Assembly: GCF_048323675.1 (NCBI RefSeq)
Contig: NZ_JBLWFK010000001.1
Coordinates: 1-64,000, forward strand
Source of the DNA: Mangrovimicrobium sp048323675
GTDB taxonomy: Bacteria > Pseudomonadota > Gammaproteobacteria > Pseudomonadales > Halieaceae
Reading direction: 5' to 3'
DNA length: 64,000 nt
Shown here: positions 1-7,187 of the stretch, piece by piece
Position numbering within the stretch: the stretch's first letter is position 1
Layout of the letters: every line of letters starts with the position of its first letter
Program-made: the position numbers and the translations under genes
The notes under the pieces: generated by a model
What the model was told of the DNA's origin: nothing
The model's database searches: none
What the model saw: only the letters and a program-made list of their open reading frames with translations

Positions 1-666
1 ATGTACGCCGCCATCGACGACTCCATTTCGATGGTCCAGATCACCAACCCCAACAACCCCACGGGGCTGCTGGTGGACCCGGTGAAGATGCGCGACTTCT
101 GCCTCAAGGCCTCGAAGAAAGCCATCGTGCTGGCGGACGAGGCCTACAACGAGCTGACCGACATGCCGGAAGCCAACAGCATGGTTTCGCTGGTCAAGGA
201 AGGGCACAACGTGATCGTCGCCCGCACCTTCTCCAAGATCTACGGCATGGCCGGCCTGCGGGTGGGTTACCTGATCGCGCCGCCGCAACTGATCGAGGCG
301 ATGAGCGTCTACAGCATGGGCTGGTACGGCCTGAACCAGGCGGGCCTGGCGGCGGCGATCGCCAGCTACGAGGACACGGCCTTCATGGACATGTCCCGCG
401 GCAAGGTGCGCGAGGCGCGCGAAATGGTGGCCGACGCGGTGAAGGCCAACGGCCTGACCGCACTGCCGTCACAGACCAACTTCATGTTTGTCGACCTGGG
501 CGACATCAACGCGGAGGATTTTCGTGCCGCGATGGCCGAACACAAGGTGCATATTCGCGGCATCTACCGCGACTACACCAACTGGTCGCGGGTGAGCATG
601 GGCAAGCTGGAAGACGTGCAGATGTACGTCGATGCACTGCCCAAGGTGCTCGACAAAGTATCCTGA
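1..666 (+). CDS. Class I/II PLP aminotransferase, C-terminal part (5' truncated by window edge)
   Basis: The 221 residues read here are the C-terminal part of a fold-type I aminotransferase of the histidinol-phosphate/aromatic type. Visible motifs are NPNNPTG (residues 16-22), ADEAY (45-49), the PLP-lysine segment TFSKIYG with Lys79, the following GLRVGY, and a late SRVSMG that carries the usual carboxylate-binding Arg. Family members are about 350-370 residues, so some 130-150 residues lie upstream of the window and the ATG at base 1 is probably internal. The gene is followed by a strong terminator. Substrate cannot be assigned; HisC-like or aromatic aminotransferase are both possible. Confidence 0.85.
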   Translation: MYAAIDDSISMVQITNPNNPTGLLVDPVKMRDFCLKASKKAIVLADEAYNELTDMPEANSMVSLVKEGHNVIVARTFSKIYGMAGLRVGYLIAPPQLIEAMSVYSMGWYGLNQAGLAAAIASYEDTAFMDMSRGKVREAREMVADAVKANGLTALPSQTNFMFVDLGDINAEDFRAAMAEHKVHIRGIYRDYTNWSRVSMGKLEDVQMYVDALPKVLDKVS

Positions 667-677
667 TGCGGGATATT

Positions 678-711
678 CCGGTGCCGACAGCCATGTCGGC
701 ACCGGCTTTTT
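678..711 (+). terminator. Rho-independent terminator of the aminotransferase gene
   Basis: A perfect 12-bp stem (678-689 with 694-705, arm CCGGTGCCGACA), a 4-nt loop and then CTTTTT. It lies 12 nt after the stop codon at 666. The opposite strand lacks a T-run after the stem, so it serves the plus-strand gene only. Confidence 0.92.
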
Positions 712-774
712 AAGTTGTTTTCCGCGTAGCTTTAGCTCTAACGAACTGCTGCGATTATTGCCACCGCAGCTGGC

Positions 775-2154
775 TCAGGTTTTCGGTCCTACCCACACCT
801 GCTGGGCATTGACGAATTCCAGTATCCCGTGAGGGCCGAGTTCGCGACCAAGGCCAGAGCGCTTGATCCCGCCGCTGGGCAAGCGGGGATCGGTCTTGAC
901 GATGCCATTCACTGCCACCTGACCCGCCTCGATTTCCCGGGCGACCTCGCTCGCCAGTGACTCTGCCCGCTCCGGCGCGCACCACAGTGCGGCGGCCAGG
1001 CCGTACTCGGTGTCGTTGGCAATGGCCAGCGCTGCGTCCAGGCTGGCCGCTTTCATCACGACAGCTACGGGTCCAAAGGTTTCCTCGCAGGCGGCAGCCA
1101 TGCTGGTGTCTACATCCGCCAGCAGGGTTACGGGATAGTAGTAGCCATCGCCAGAGAGCGCTTCGCCACCCATCAGGCAGCGGGCACCGGAGGCGATGGT
1201 CCTTTCCACCTGCCGGGCGAGGTTGTCGCGCAGGTCGGGGCGCGCGATGGGGCCGACCTGGTTCTGCTCGTCGCGGGGGTTGCCTACCGTAAGTGCCGCC
1301 AGGCGTTCGCCAAGTTTTTCTACCATGCTTTCGTAGACGGGCGCTTCGACGATGATTCGCTTGGCGGCGATACAGGACTGGCCGGCGTTGATAGTGCGCG
1401 AGAGCACCAGGGTGTCCGCCGCCTCGTCCAGGTTTGCATCCGCCAGCACGATGGCGGGGTCCGAACCGCCCAGTTCGAGTACCACGGGCTTGATTTCCGC
1501 GGCCGCAATGGCCGCCACCCTGGCGCCGGCTGCGCTGGAACCGGTGAATGACACCGCGCGCACCTTCGGGTGGCGAATGGCCGCCTCCACGTCGGGGTTT
1601 TCCAGCGGCAGGTTCTGGAAGATATTTGCCGGCGCCCCGGCTTCGATGAATAACCCGGCGATGGCCGCGGCGCAGGCGGGTACGTGGGGATCGTGTTTCA
1701 TCAGGCAGGTGTTGCCCGCCATCAGCGCCGGGGCGCAGAAGCGGAAGGCCAGCCAGAAGGGCGCGTTCCAGGGCAGGATGCCGAGCACCGGCCCCAGCGG
1801 CAGGTGCTGCACGTAGCTGTGGGTGGCATCGGAGGGGAGGTCGATAGGCGCGAGGTACTGCTCGGCGTGCTCCGCGTAATGGCGGGCGCACCAGGCGGCT
1901 TTCTGCACTTCGGCGCGGGCTTCCTTTATCGGTTTGCCCATTTCATCGGTCATCAGCAGGGCGAGGCGTTCCTCGTCCTTGTCCATGCGCGCCGCCACCG
2001 CCTCGAGCACCGCGGCGCGCTGCGCGAATCCCTGTTTGCGCCAGTCCCTGAAGGCTTCTGCAGCCGCTTCCACGCGCGTTGCCAGTTCATCTGTGCTGAT
2101 CGACGGGAATGCCTCCAGCGGCTGTCCTGTGCTCGGGTTTATTGCCTGTAACAC
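775..2154 (-). CDS. doeC: NAD(P)-dependent aldehyde dehydrogenase, probable aspartate-semialdehyde dehydrogenase of ectoine catabolism (DoeC-like)
   Basis: A 459-residue aldehyde dehydrogenase of the succinate-semialdehyde dehydrogenase/GabD1 size class. The catalytic Cys261 lies in NAGQSC, the general base Glu227 in VLELGG, and PWNAPFW (128-134) and the SFTGSS cofactor-binding segment near 202-207 are intact. The start is GTG, placed 3 nt after the doeA stop and preceded by AGGAGG 8 nt upstream, so translation is probably coupled to doeA. As the last gene of the minus-strand operon doeB2-doeD-doeA-doeC it would oxidise aspartate 4-semialdehyde to aspartate. Family is certain; the specific substrate is inferred from neighbours, and a succinate-semialdehyde dehydrogenase remains possible. 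Confidence 0.82.
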   Translation of the reverse strand: MLQAINPSTGQPLEAFPSISTDELATRVEAAAEAFRDWRKQGFAQRAAVLEAVAARMDKDEERLALLMTDEMGKPIKEARAEVQKAAWCARHYAEHAEQYLAPIDLPSDATHSYVQHLPLGPVLGILPWNAPFWLAFRFCAPALMAGNTCLMKHDPHVPACAAAIAGLFIEAGAPANIFQNLPLENPDVEAAIRHPKVRAVSFTGSSAAGARVAAIAAAEIKPVVLELGGSDPAIVLADANLDEAADTLVLSRTINAGQSCIAAKRIIVEAPVYESMVEKLGERLAALTVGNPRDEQNQVGPIARPDLRDNLARQVERTIASGARCLMGGEALSGDGYYYPVTLLADVDTSMAAACEETFGPVAVVMKAASLDAALAIANDTEYGLAAALWCAPERAESLASEVAREIEAGQVAVNGIVKTDPRLPSGGIKRSGLGRELGPHGILEFVNAQQVWVGPKT

Positions 2155-2157
2155 GGT

Positions 2158-3423
2158 TCAGGCCTCCTGTTGTTCCAGTTTGTTTTTGCCCGGCTTTTTA
2201 CCTTCCTTGTCGGAACCGCCAACCGAGACCAGTCCGGGCCGGGTGGTCGCGCCGCTGTCGTTTTTGACCACAAAGTCCTGGTCCACATCCGCAAAGAAGG
2301 AGCCGCAGCCGCTTTCGGTGATGTAAAAGGTATCGGAGATGCCGCAGGTCTTGTCGCCTTCCACCGCCCACATCCAGGGGATCACGTGGAAGGTATTGCC
2401 CGGTTGCAATACCCGGCTGTCGCCCTGCTTCAGGCTGATGATGTAGCCCTCGTCCCAGCTCGGCGGGAAGGCGATACCGATGGAGTAGCCGGAGCGGGTA
2501 ATCAGGCGTGCGCCGACGTCGTTGTCGGTGATGATGGTTCGCACCAGGTTGTCCACGTCGGATACCGTGAGGCCCGGCCGCAGTTCCTCGCGCACCCGCA
2601 GCAGGGCGTGTTTCATGGTCTCCTGGGCACGGCCCATGGCCTCGTTCATCTCGCCGCAGATCGCCGTGCGCATCAGCGCGGTGTGGTAGCGCCGGTAGCA
2701 GCCGCCGACCTCCAGGAAGACATGCTCGCCGGGCTGTACCGTGCGCCCCTCCCAGGTGGCGTGGCCGATCAGGGTACGCGGGCCGGAAGTCACGTAGGGC
2801 ATTACTGCGGGGACCTCGCCGCCCGCCTTGAACATGGCCTCGCAAATGGCGGCGCCGATTTCATTCTCGGTGACGCCGGGCTGAACTGCATCCAGGCCCG
2901 CCAGCATGCCCGCTTTTGCAGCAAGCGCGGACTTGCGCATGATGTCGATCTCGACGGCAGACTTGGTGGCGCGCCCCTCCTCTACAATGCCGAAGCAGTC
3001 CATCAGGCGGCCGTCGGTAAAGGTGGTATGAATCTGGTCCTGGTGGTAGGCGGGCAGGAAGTAACTGTTCCGCTCGTAGCCCAGCACCTTGTTGGACAGG
3101 CCGAACTCGCGCAGGGATTCCACCAGCATCTGTACCGCGTCGCCGGTATCCGGGTAGGGGCGGGTGCGCTCCACCCAGGTGCGGGCGTGGATATTGGACT
3201 CCTCCAGTTTGCGGGTAATCATGAAGGGTTCGTCTTCCAGCGGTACCACCAGTGCCTGGAAGAAAGAGTAACCGGTGGTCTGGTAGTCGGTCAGGTACAT
3301 CAGGTTTTCCGGGTCGGTGATGATCACCGCGTCCATCAGCCGCTTCGCCATGCGCTCGCGCAATTCACCGATCCGCCGCTGGTACTCGGCGAAGGGGAAG
3401 GTCATGTCATCGCGTTCAATCAT
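2158..3423 (-). CDS. doeA: M24-family (creatinase/aminopeptidase P-like) hydrolase, probable ectoine hydrolase DoeA/EutD
   Basis: 421 residues with an N-terminal creatinase-type domain (NLMYLTDYQTTGYSFFQ region) and a C-terminal pita-bread M24 domain. The canonical metal ligands of aminopeptidase P are not all kept: the usual Asp positions read LEVGG and YHTALMRT. This fits the non-proteolytic creatinase/ectoine hydrolase branch rather than a Pro-peptidase. Ectoine hydrolase opens the ectoine ring to N-acetyl-diaminobutyrate. The ATG overlaps the stop of the upstream transaminase by ATGA and has GGAGG 7 nt upstream. A Lys/Gly-rich tail ends the protein. The setting (EctB-like transaminase, M20 deacetylase, aldehyde dehydrogenase) is the main reason for the DoeA assignment. 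Confidence 0.78.
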   Translation of the reverse strand: MIERDDMTFPFAEYQRRIGELRERMAKRLMDAVIITDPENLMYLTDYQTTGYSFFQALVVPLEDEPFMITRKLEESNIHARTWVERTRPYPDTGDAVQMLVESLREFGLSNKVLGYERNSYFLPAYHQDQIHTTFTDGRLMDCFGIVEEGRATKSAVEIDIMRKSALAAKAGMLAGLDAVQPGVTENEIGAAICEAMFKAGGEVPAVMPYVTSGPRTLIGHATWEGRTVQPGEHVFLEVGGCYRRYHTALMRTAICGEMNEAMGRAQETMKHALLRVREELRPGLTVSDVDNLVRTIITDNDVGARLITRSGYSIGIAFPPSWDEGYIISLKQGDSRVLQPGNTFHVIPWMWAVEGDKTCGISDTFYITESGCGSFFADVDQDFVVKNDSGATTRPGLVSVGGSDKEGKKPGKNKLEQQEA

Positions 3424-4664
3424 GCTGCGGCCTCCAGGGATACGTTGACGGCCGCGGAGAATATCTCCAGGCCCTGCGCCAGTTCAGCCTCGCCGATGGT
3501 GAGCGGGGGAATGAGCTTCAATACGCCGCCGCTGACCCCGCAGGGGCCGACAATCAGGCCATTGTCGAAGCACTCGCGGGCGATGGCTTTCGACAGGGCG
3601 CCGTCGCCCACGTCCAGGCCGTGGATAAGGCCCTTGCCGCGGCTGCTGAAACCCTTGCCGGCAGCCACTTTCGCAAGGAATTCGCCGACCCTGGACTCGC
3701 GGGCGCGGGTCCGGCTGTTGAGTTCGTCGTTGTCGAAATAGCGCAGGCCTTCGCGCCCGGCGACAAAGGAGAGGTTCTGGCCGCGGAAGGTCCCGGTGTG
3801 TTCCCCGGGCAGCCAGCGGGCATCGTGTTCGGGTTTTACCAGGTTCATCGCCATCGGTGTGCCGAAGCCGCCGATCCCCTTGGCCAGGGTGACGATGTCC
3901 GGTTCCAGTCCCATGCCGTCGAAACTGAAATAACTGCCGGTGCGGCCGCAGCCGACCTGGATGTCGTCGATGATGAACAGGGCGCCGAGGTCCCGGGCGA
4001 GGTCCTGCACGCCCTTCAGCCATTCGGCGCTGGCGATGCGCACACCGCCCTCGGCCTGGATGGTTTCCACCAGGAAGGCGGCGGGCGGGTCGATGCCACT
4101 GGAGGGGTTCTCGAAGTCGGCGCGCAGGGCTGCCAGTGACGCCCTGGTGTCCGCACCTTCGTAGTGGGCGTGGGTGACGTTGTTCAGCGGCACCCCGGCG
4201 GCGTTGCGGAAGACCTTGTTTGCCGTGCAGGCCAGCGAGCCCAGGGTCATGCCGTGGAAGCCCTGGGTAAAGGCGGCGATGTTGGTGCGCCCGGTGACCC
4301 GCCGCGCCAGTTTCAGCGCGGCTTCCACCGCATTGGTGCCGGTGGGCCCCATGAACTGCATTTTGTAGTGCATGTTTCGCGGTTTGAGGATGGTATCGGC
4401 GAAGGCCTGCAGGAATTCTTCTTTCGCGGTACTCGCCATATCGAGGGTGTGGGTTATACCGTCGCGCTCTATGTAGCGGATGATGGCCGCTTTCATCTGC
4501 GGGTTGTTGTGGCCGAAGTTGAGAACCCCGGCACCGGCGAAAAAGTCGATGTAGGACCGACCCTGCCTGTCCACCATGGTGGCGTTGGAGGCGGAATCGA
4601 ATACCGTTGGATAGCTGCGGCAGTAGCCGCGGATTTCAGATTCCCACTGTTCGAAAACGTCCAT
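3420..4664 (-). CDS. doeD: Class III aminotransferase related to EctB, probable diaminobutyrate transaminase DoeD
   Basis: 414 residues with a full class III aminotransferase layout: GPTGTNAVEAA (106-116), GFHGMT (135-140), the PLP-binding DD of IIDDIQVGCGRTG (231-243) and PLP Lys262 in TLAKGIGGFG. The overall sequence is strongly EctB-like (diaminobutyrate--2-oxoglutarate transaminase). EctB acts in ectoine synthesis, but ectA and ectC are absent here and the gene is translationally coupled (ATGA) to an ectoine-hydrolase-like gene, so the catabolic direction (diaminobutyrate to aspartate semialdehyde) is more likely. GGAG lies 6 nt before the ATG. There are 145 nt between it and the upstream M20 gene, so an internal promoter is possible. 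Confidence 0.8.
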   Translation of the reverse strand: MDVFEQWESEIRGYCRSYPTVFDSASNATMVDRQGRSYIDFFAGAGVLNFGHNNPQMKAAIIRYIERDGITHTLDMASTAKEEFLQAFADTILKPRNMHYKMQFMGPTGTNAVEAALKLARRVTGRTNIAAFTQGFHGMTLGSLACTANKVFRNAAGVPLNNVTHAHYEGADTRASLAALRADFENPSSGIDPPAAFLVETIQAEGGVRIASAEWLKGVQDLARDLGALFIIDDIQVGCGRTGSYFSFDGMGLEPDIVTLAKGIGGFGTPMAMNLVKPEHDARWLPGEHTGTFRGQNLSFVAGREGLRYFDNDELNSRTRARESRVGEFLAKVAAGKGFSSRGKGLIHGLDVGDGALSKAIARECFDNGLIVGPCGVSGGVLKLIPPLTIGEAELAQGLEIFSAAVNVSLEAAA

Positions 4665-4809
4665 TCACTGCTCCTTACACGTTGCGTGTATCTGTGGCCC
4701 GATATTGCGAGGCGGGCATGAGGCCGGAATTCTCGGTGTTTTCCGCGGGAAAACAGAACCGGCGTATGTAATCGGCGCAACGGTGCTGACCGGATTGCGC
4801 CGCGAATGT

Positions 4810-5985
4810 TCAACCGGGCGGCCCGCACTCCTGTGGCTCGAGGCCGGCCAGTCGGCAGAAGGTGCGCACCATCGGCGCAATCAGCGCGTCATTGAACTGG
4901 TAGCGCGGGCTGTGGCAGGGAATCGCGAAACGCTCTTCCTGTGCCATGCCCACCAGCGCGAAGGCGCCGGGAATGTTGTCGAGGTAATAGCTGAAATCTT
5001 CCGAGGCCATGATTGGCAGCGGCAGGTTTTCCATGTTCCAGTGCTCACCCATTTCCCCGGCCAGCGCCTCGCGGTATACCCTGGCGGCGCAGGCGTGGTT
5101 TATCGTGGCCTCGTAGCGGGGAACGATCTCCACCTGTGCCACGACACCGTAACTGTGCGCGATGTTCTCGCTGATTTGCCGGATCAGCGCGTTGATCGGT
5201 TCGCGCAGGCCAGGGCGGCCCAGGCGGATGCTGCCGCCGAGCTTTGCCGTATCGGGAAAGGTGGTCGAACCGCTGGGGGCGTCGATACTGGTGACCGCCA
5301 CTACGGCCGCGTCCTGGGGTGCCAGTCGCTGGGCGACGATCTGCTGCAGGTTCACCGCGATGGCGCCGACGGCAACGACCGGGTTGCGGCACAGTTCGGG
5401 CTGGCTGGCGTGGCCGCCCTTGCCGGTCAGGGTAATCTCGAAGGTGCCGTTGCCGGACATGACCGGTCCATCCGGACAGGCGGCCTTACCGAGGGGAATC
5501 GCCGGCCAGTTGTGCCAGCCAAAAATGCGGTCGATGCCGTCCAATGCGCCCTCCGCGATCATTTCGCGGGCGCCGTGCCCGCCTTCCTCCGCAGGCTGGA
5601 ACAGCAGGGTGACCGGGCCGGGCAGTTCTGCTTCCCGGCGCTTCAGTAATGCTGCCGCCCCCCAGAGCACGGCGGTGTGGCCATCGTGGCCACAGGCGTG
5701 CATGCAGCCGCGGTTTTCGGACTGGTAGTCCAGCCCGGTGGCCTCGGTAATGGGCAGGGCGTCGATATCCGCGCGCAGGGCGATGTGGTCGCCGCCGGCA
5801 GTGGGGGCCAGCGTGGCCAGCGTGCCGTGGCGGGCGCAGGCGCGCCAGGGGATGTGCAGTCGGTCGAGTGCGTTGCGGATAAGCTCAGCGGTATTGTGCT
5901 CCTGCCAGGTAAGCTCCGGCAGGCGGTGAAGTAGGTGGCGTAATGTCAGGGTTTCGTCGAGCAGCCTCGACCAACTCGCCTGCAT
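4810..5985 (-). CDS. doeB2: M20-family amidohydrolase, probable N-acetyl-diaminobutyrate deacetylase (DoeB2-like)
   Basis: 391 residues of the M20D/AmaB-hippurate hydrolase group. Metal-binding motifs are visible: RADIDALPI (71-79), HACGHDGH (96-103) and QPAEEGGHGA. The lid-domain segment GKGGHASQPE and the late MASEDFSYYL are also intact. In ectoine degradation, N-alpha-acetyl-diaminobutyrate must be deacetylated before transamination; an M20 enzyme of this kind (called DoeB2) substitutes for the AstE/AspA-type DoeB in some bacteria. Assignment rests on position as the promoter-proximal gene of the doe-like operon; by sequence alone it could be any N-acyl amino acid amidohydrolase. Confidence 0.68.
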   Translation of the reverse strand: MQASWSRLLDETLTLRHLLHRLPELTWQEHNTAELIRNALDRLHIPWRACARHGTLATLAPTAGGDHIALRADIDALPITEATGLDYQSENRGCMHACGHDGHTAVLWGAAALLKRREAELPGPVTLLFQPAEEGGHGAREMIAEGALDGIDRIFGWHNWPAIPLGKAACPDGPVMSGNGTFEITLTGKGGHASQPELCRNPVVAVGAIAVNLQQIVAQRLAPQDAAVVAVTSIDAPSGSTTFPDTAKLGGSIRLGRPGLREPINALIRQISENIAHSYGVVAQVEIVPRYEATINHACAARVYREALAGEMGEHWNMENLPLPIMASEDFSYYLDNIPGAFALVGMAQEERFAIPCHSPRYQFNDALIAPMVRTFCRLAGLEPQECGPPG

Positions 5986-6133
5986 GAAATCGCGTTCTCC
6001 GTGCAGTTTAACCGGCGGTGAGTCTTCACCCTAGTGCCTCTGCCAGAGGATTACAACCTTGAATCCCGGGGAAACCCGATCTGCTGCCATACCTGTCCGG
6101 GTCCGCGCGGAAAATTTACCGGGGGTGTAAGGT

Positions 6134-6898
6134 TCAGGCGAAGCCGAATTTACGTGAGAGAGTGCGCCAGTAGGCGCCGCTGTAGCTGAAGCGGCGCCAC
6201 TCGCCCTCGGGCTGGGCGAGGCGGTCGGCGACGATAAAAAACACATTGGGGTTGTAGCCCAGTCCCAGGTGGCTGCCGTAGACGCGGATATTTTCCGCCT
6301 GCGCTGATTCGTCGGTCAGGCAGGCCTGCCAGTTGACGATGCCGTCGAGACGGGAATAGATGGCAGTGGCTGGTACGGCCGGGGGGCTGGCGATGGTCTG
6401 CAGGAATTCCGGGTGTTCGAGTTGTCCGCTCATGCGTTGGTACAGGCGGTCCGCGGTCGAGCGGTGGGGGAAACGCACCGGCGAACCCATGGTGATGACC
6501 GAGCGCAGTTTGTCGGGCACTTCGTGGGCGAGGACCCGGGCGTATACCCCGCCGAGGCTCCAGCCCAGCAGGGTGGGTTTGCGGCCGTTGCGCTGGGTAA
6601 TTTCATCGATGCGGCGGATGATGACTTTTTCCATGTGGCCCACCGGGCCGACGTTAACCCCCTGTTTCCAGTCGTAGACCTTGTAGCCGAGCATGGCGAC
6701 CAGCCAGCGCAGGTGGAGGGTAGAGGCCTTGTCCGCCATGAAGCCGGGCAGCACCAGCACCGGGTGGCCGTCGCCCCTGGGCATACAGCGGGCAAAGGGC
6801 AGGGAGGAAAAGCCAATGTAGCATTCCGGTACTGCACGCAATTCCATCAGGACCTTGAGGAGTCCGGGCGGAGCATGGGCGTGGCGGGGCGTGGACAT
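6134..6898 (-). CDS. Alpha/beta hydrolase, PGAP1/lipase-like
   Basis: An alpha/beta hydrolase with the nucleophile elbow GWSLGG and an early LVLPGF oxyanion-type strand-loop; late Asp (RLDG) and His (GSHLGLG) complete a plausible triad. No signal peptide is seen, so it is probably cytoplasmic. Starts at 6943 (GTG), 6931 (ATG) and 6898 (ATG) are all possible; none has a good ribosome-binding site. The promoter I see at 6946-6974 would start transcription near 6939, which excludes 6943 and favours 6898, where the family-like sequence begins. The gene diverges from the TonB receptor at 7188. Esterase or thioesterase action on an acyl or lipid substrate is likely; the exact substrate is unknown. 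Confidence 0.75.
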   Translation of the reverse strand: MSTPRHAHAPPGLLKVLMELRAVPECYIGFSSLPFARCMPRGDGHPVLVLPGFMADKASTLHLRWLVAMLGYKVYDWKQGVNVGPVGHMEKVIIRRIDEITQRNGRKPTLLGWSLGGVYARVLAHEVPDKLRSVITMGSPVRFPHRSTADRLYQRMSGQLEHPEFLQTIASPPAVPATAIYSRLDGIVNWQACLTDESAQAENIRVYGSHLGLGYNPNVFFIVADRLAQPEGEWRRFSYSGAYWRTLSRKFGFA

Positions 6899-6945
6899 GG
6901 GCGTAATGCCGGCAACATGCGCCGGTCTCATGGAATACAGCACGA

Positions 6946-6974
6946 ATATAAGCAGCAGTTGCGGGCAAGGTCAA
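6946..6974 (-). promoter_or_regulatory. Candidate sigma70 promoter for the hydrolase gene
   Basis: On the minus strand: -35 TTGACC (6969-6974), 17-nt spacer, -10 TTATAT (6946-6951). It does not carry the palindrome seen at many other promoters of the window. Confidence 0.5.
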
Positions 6975-7078
6975 TAAAAACAGTCTAGAATGTATGTAAA
7001 TAGTTGCGGCGGGGGTTGGTGTGCTCGCGCGGCCCGGTTGGTAGAGGACAGCGGCGGCTTTTCCTGCCAAATAATTAA

Positions 7079-7120
7079 CAAACAGGTGTGCTTGTTTATT
7101 TGATAATGAGGTGGTAGTCT
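7079..7120 (+). promoter_or_regulatory. Promoter with -35-embedded palindrome, TonB receptor operon
   Basis: -35 TTGTTT (7092-7097), 17-nt spacer, -10 TAGTCT (7115-7120). Directly upstream is CAAACAGGTGTGC (7079-7091), whose first eight bases are identical to the element at 30622; together with the -35 hexamer it forms an imperfect inverted repeat. About 60 nt separate the expected start of transcription from the ATG at 7188. Confidence 0.55.
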
Positions 7121-7187
7121 GCGGCAAATACGTCAGGGGCCGCCCCCCGGAGCGGCTCTAAATAATAATCAGCAAGAGTATCCAGTC

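Noticed and set aside
2170..3741. Plus-strand open frame of 523 codons
   Set aside because: It is antisense to the ectoine-hydrolase-like gene and the 3' part of the transaminase gene, and shows no domain; long shadow frames are common at this GC content.
3420..4664. EctB of ectoine biosynthesis
   Set aside because: Sequence is EctB-like, but ectA and ectC are missing and the neighbours are degradative, so the catabolic transaminase reading is preferred.
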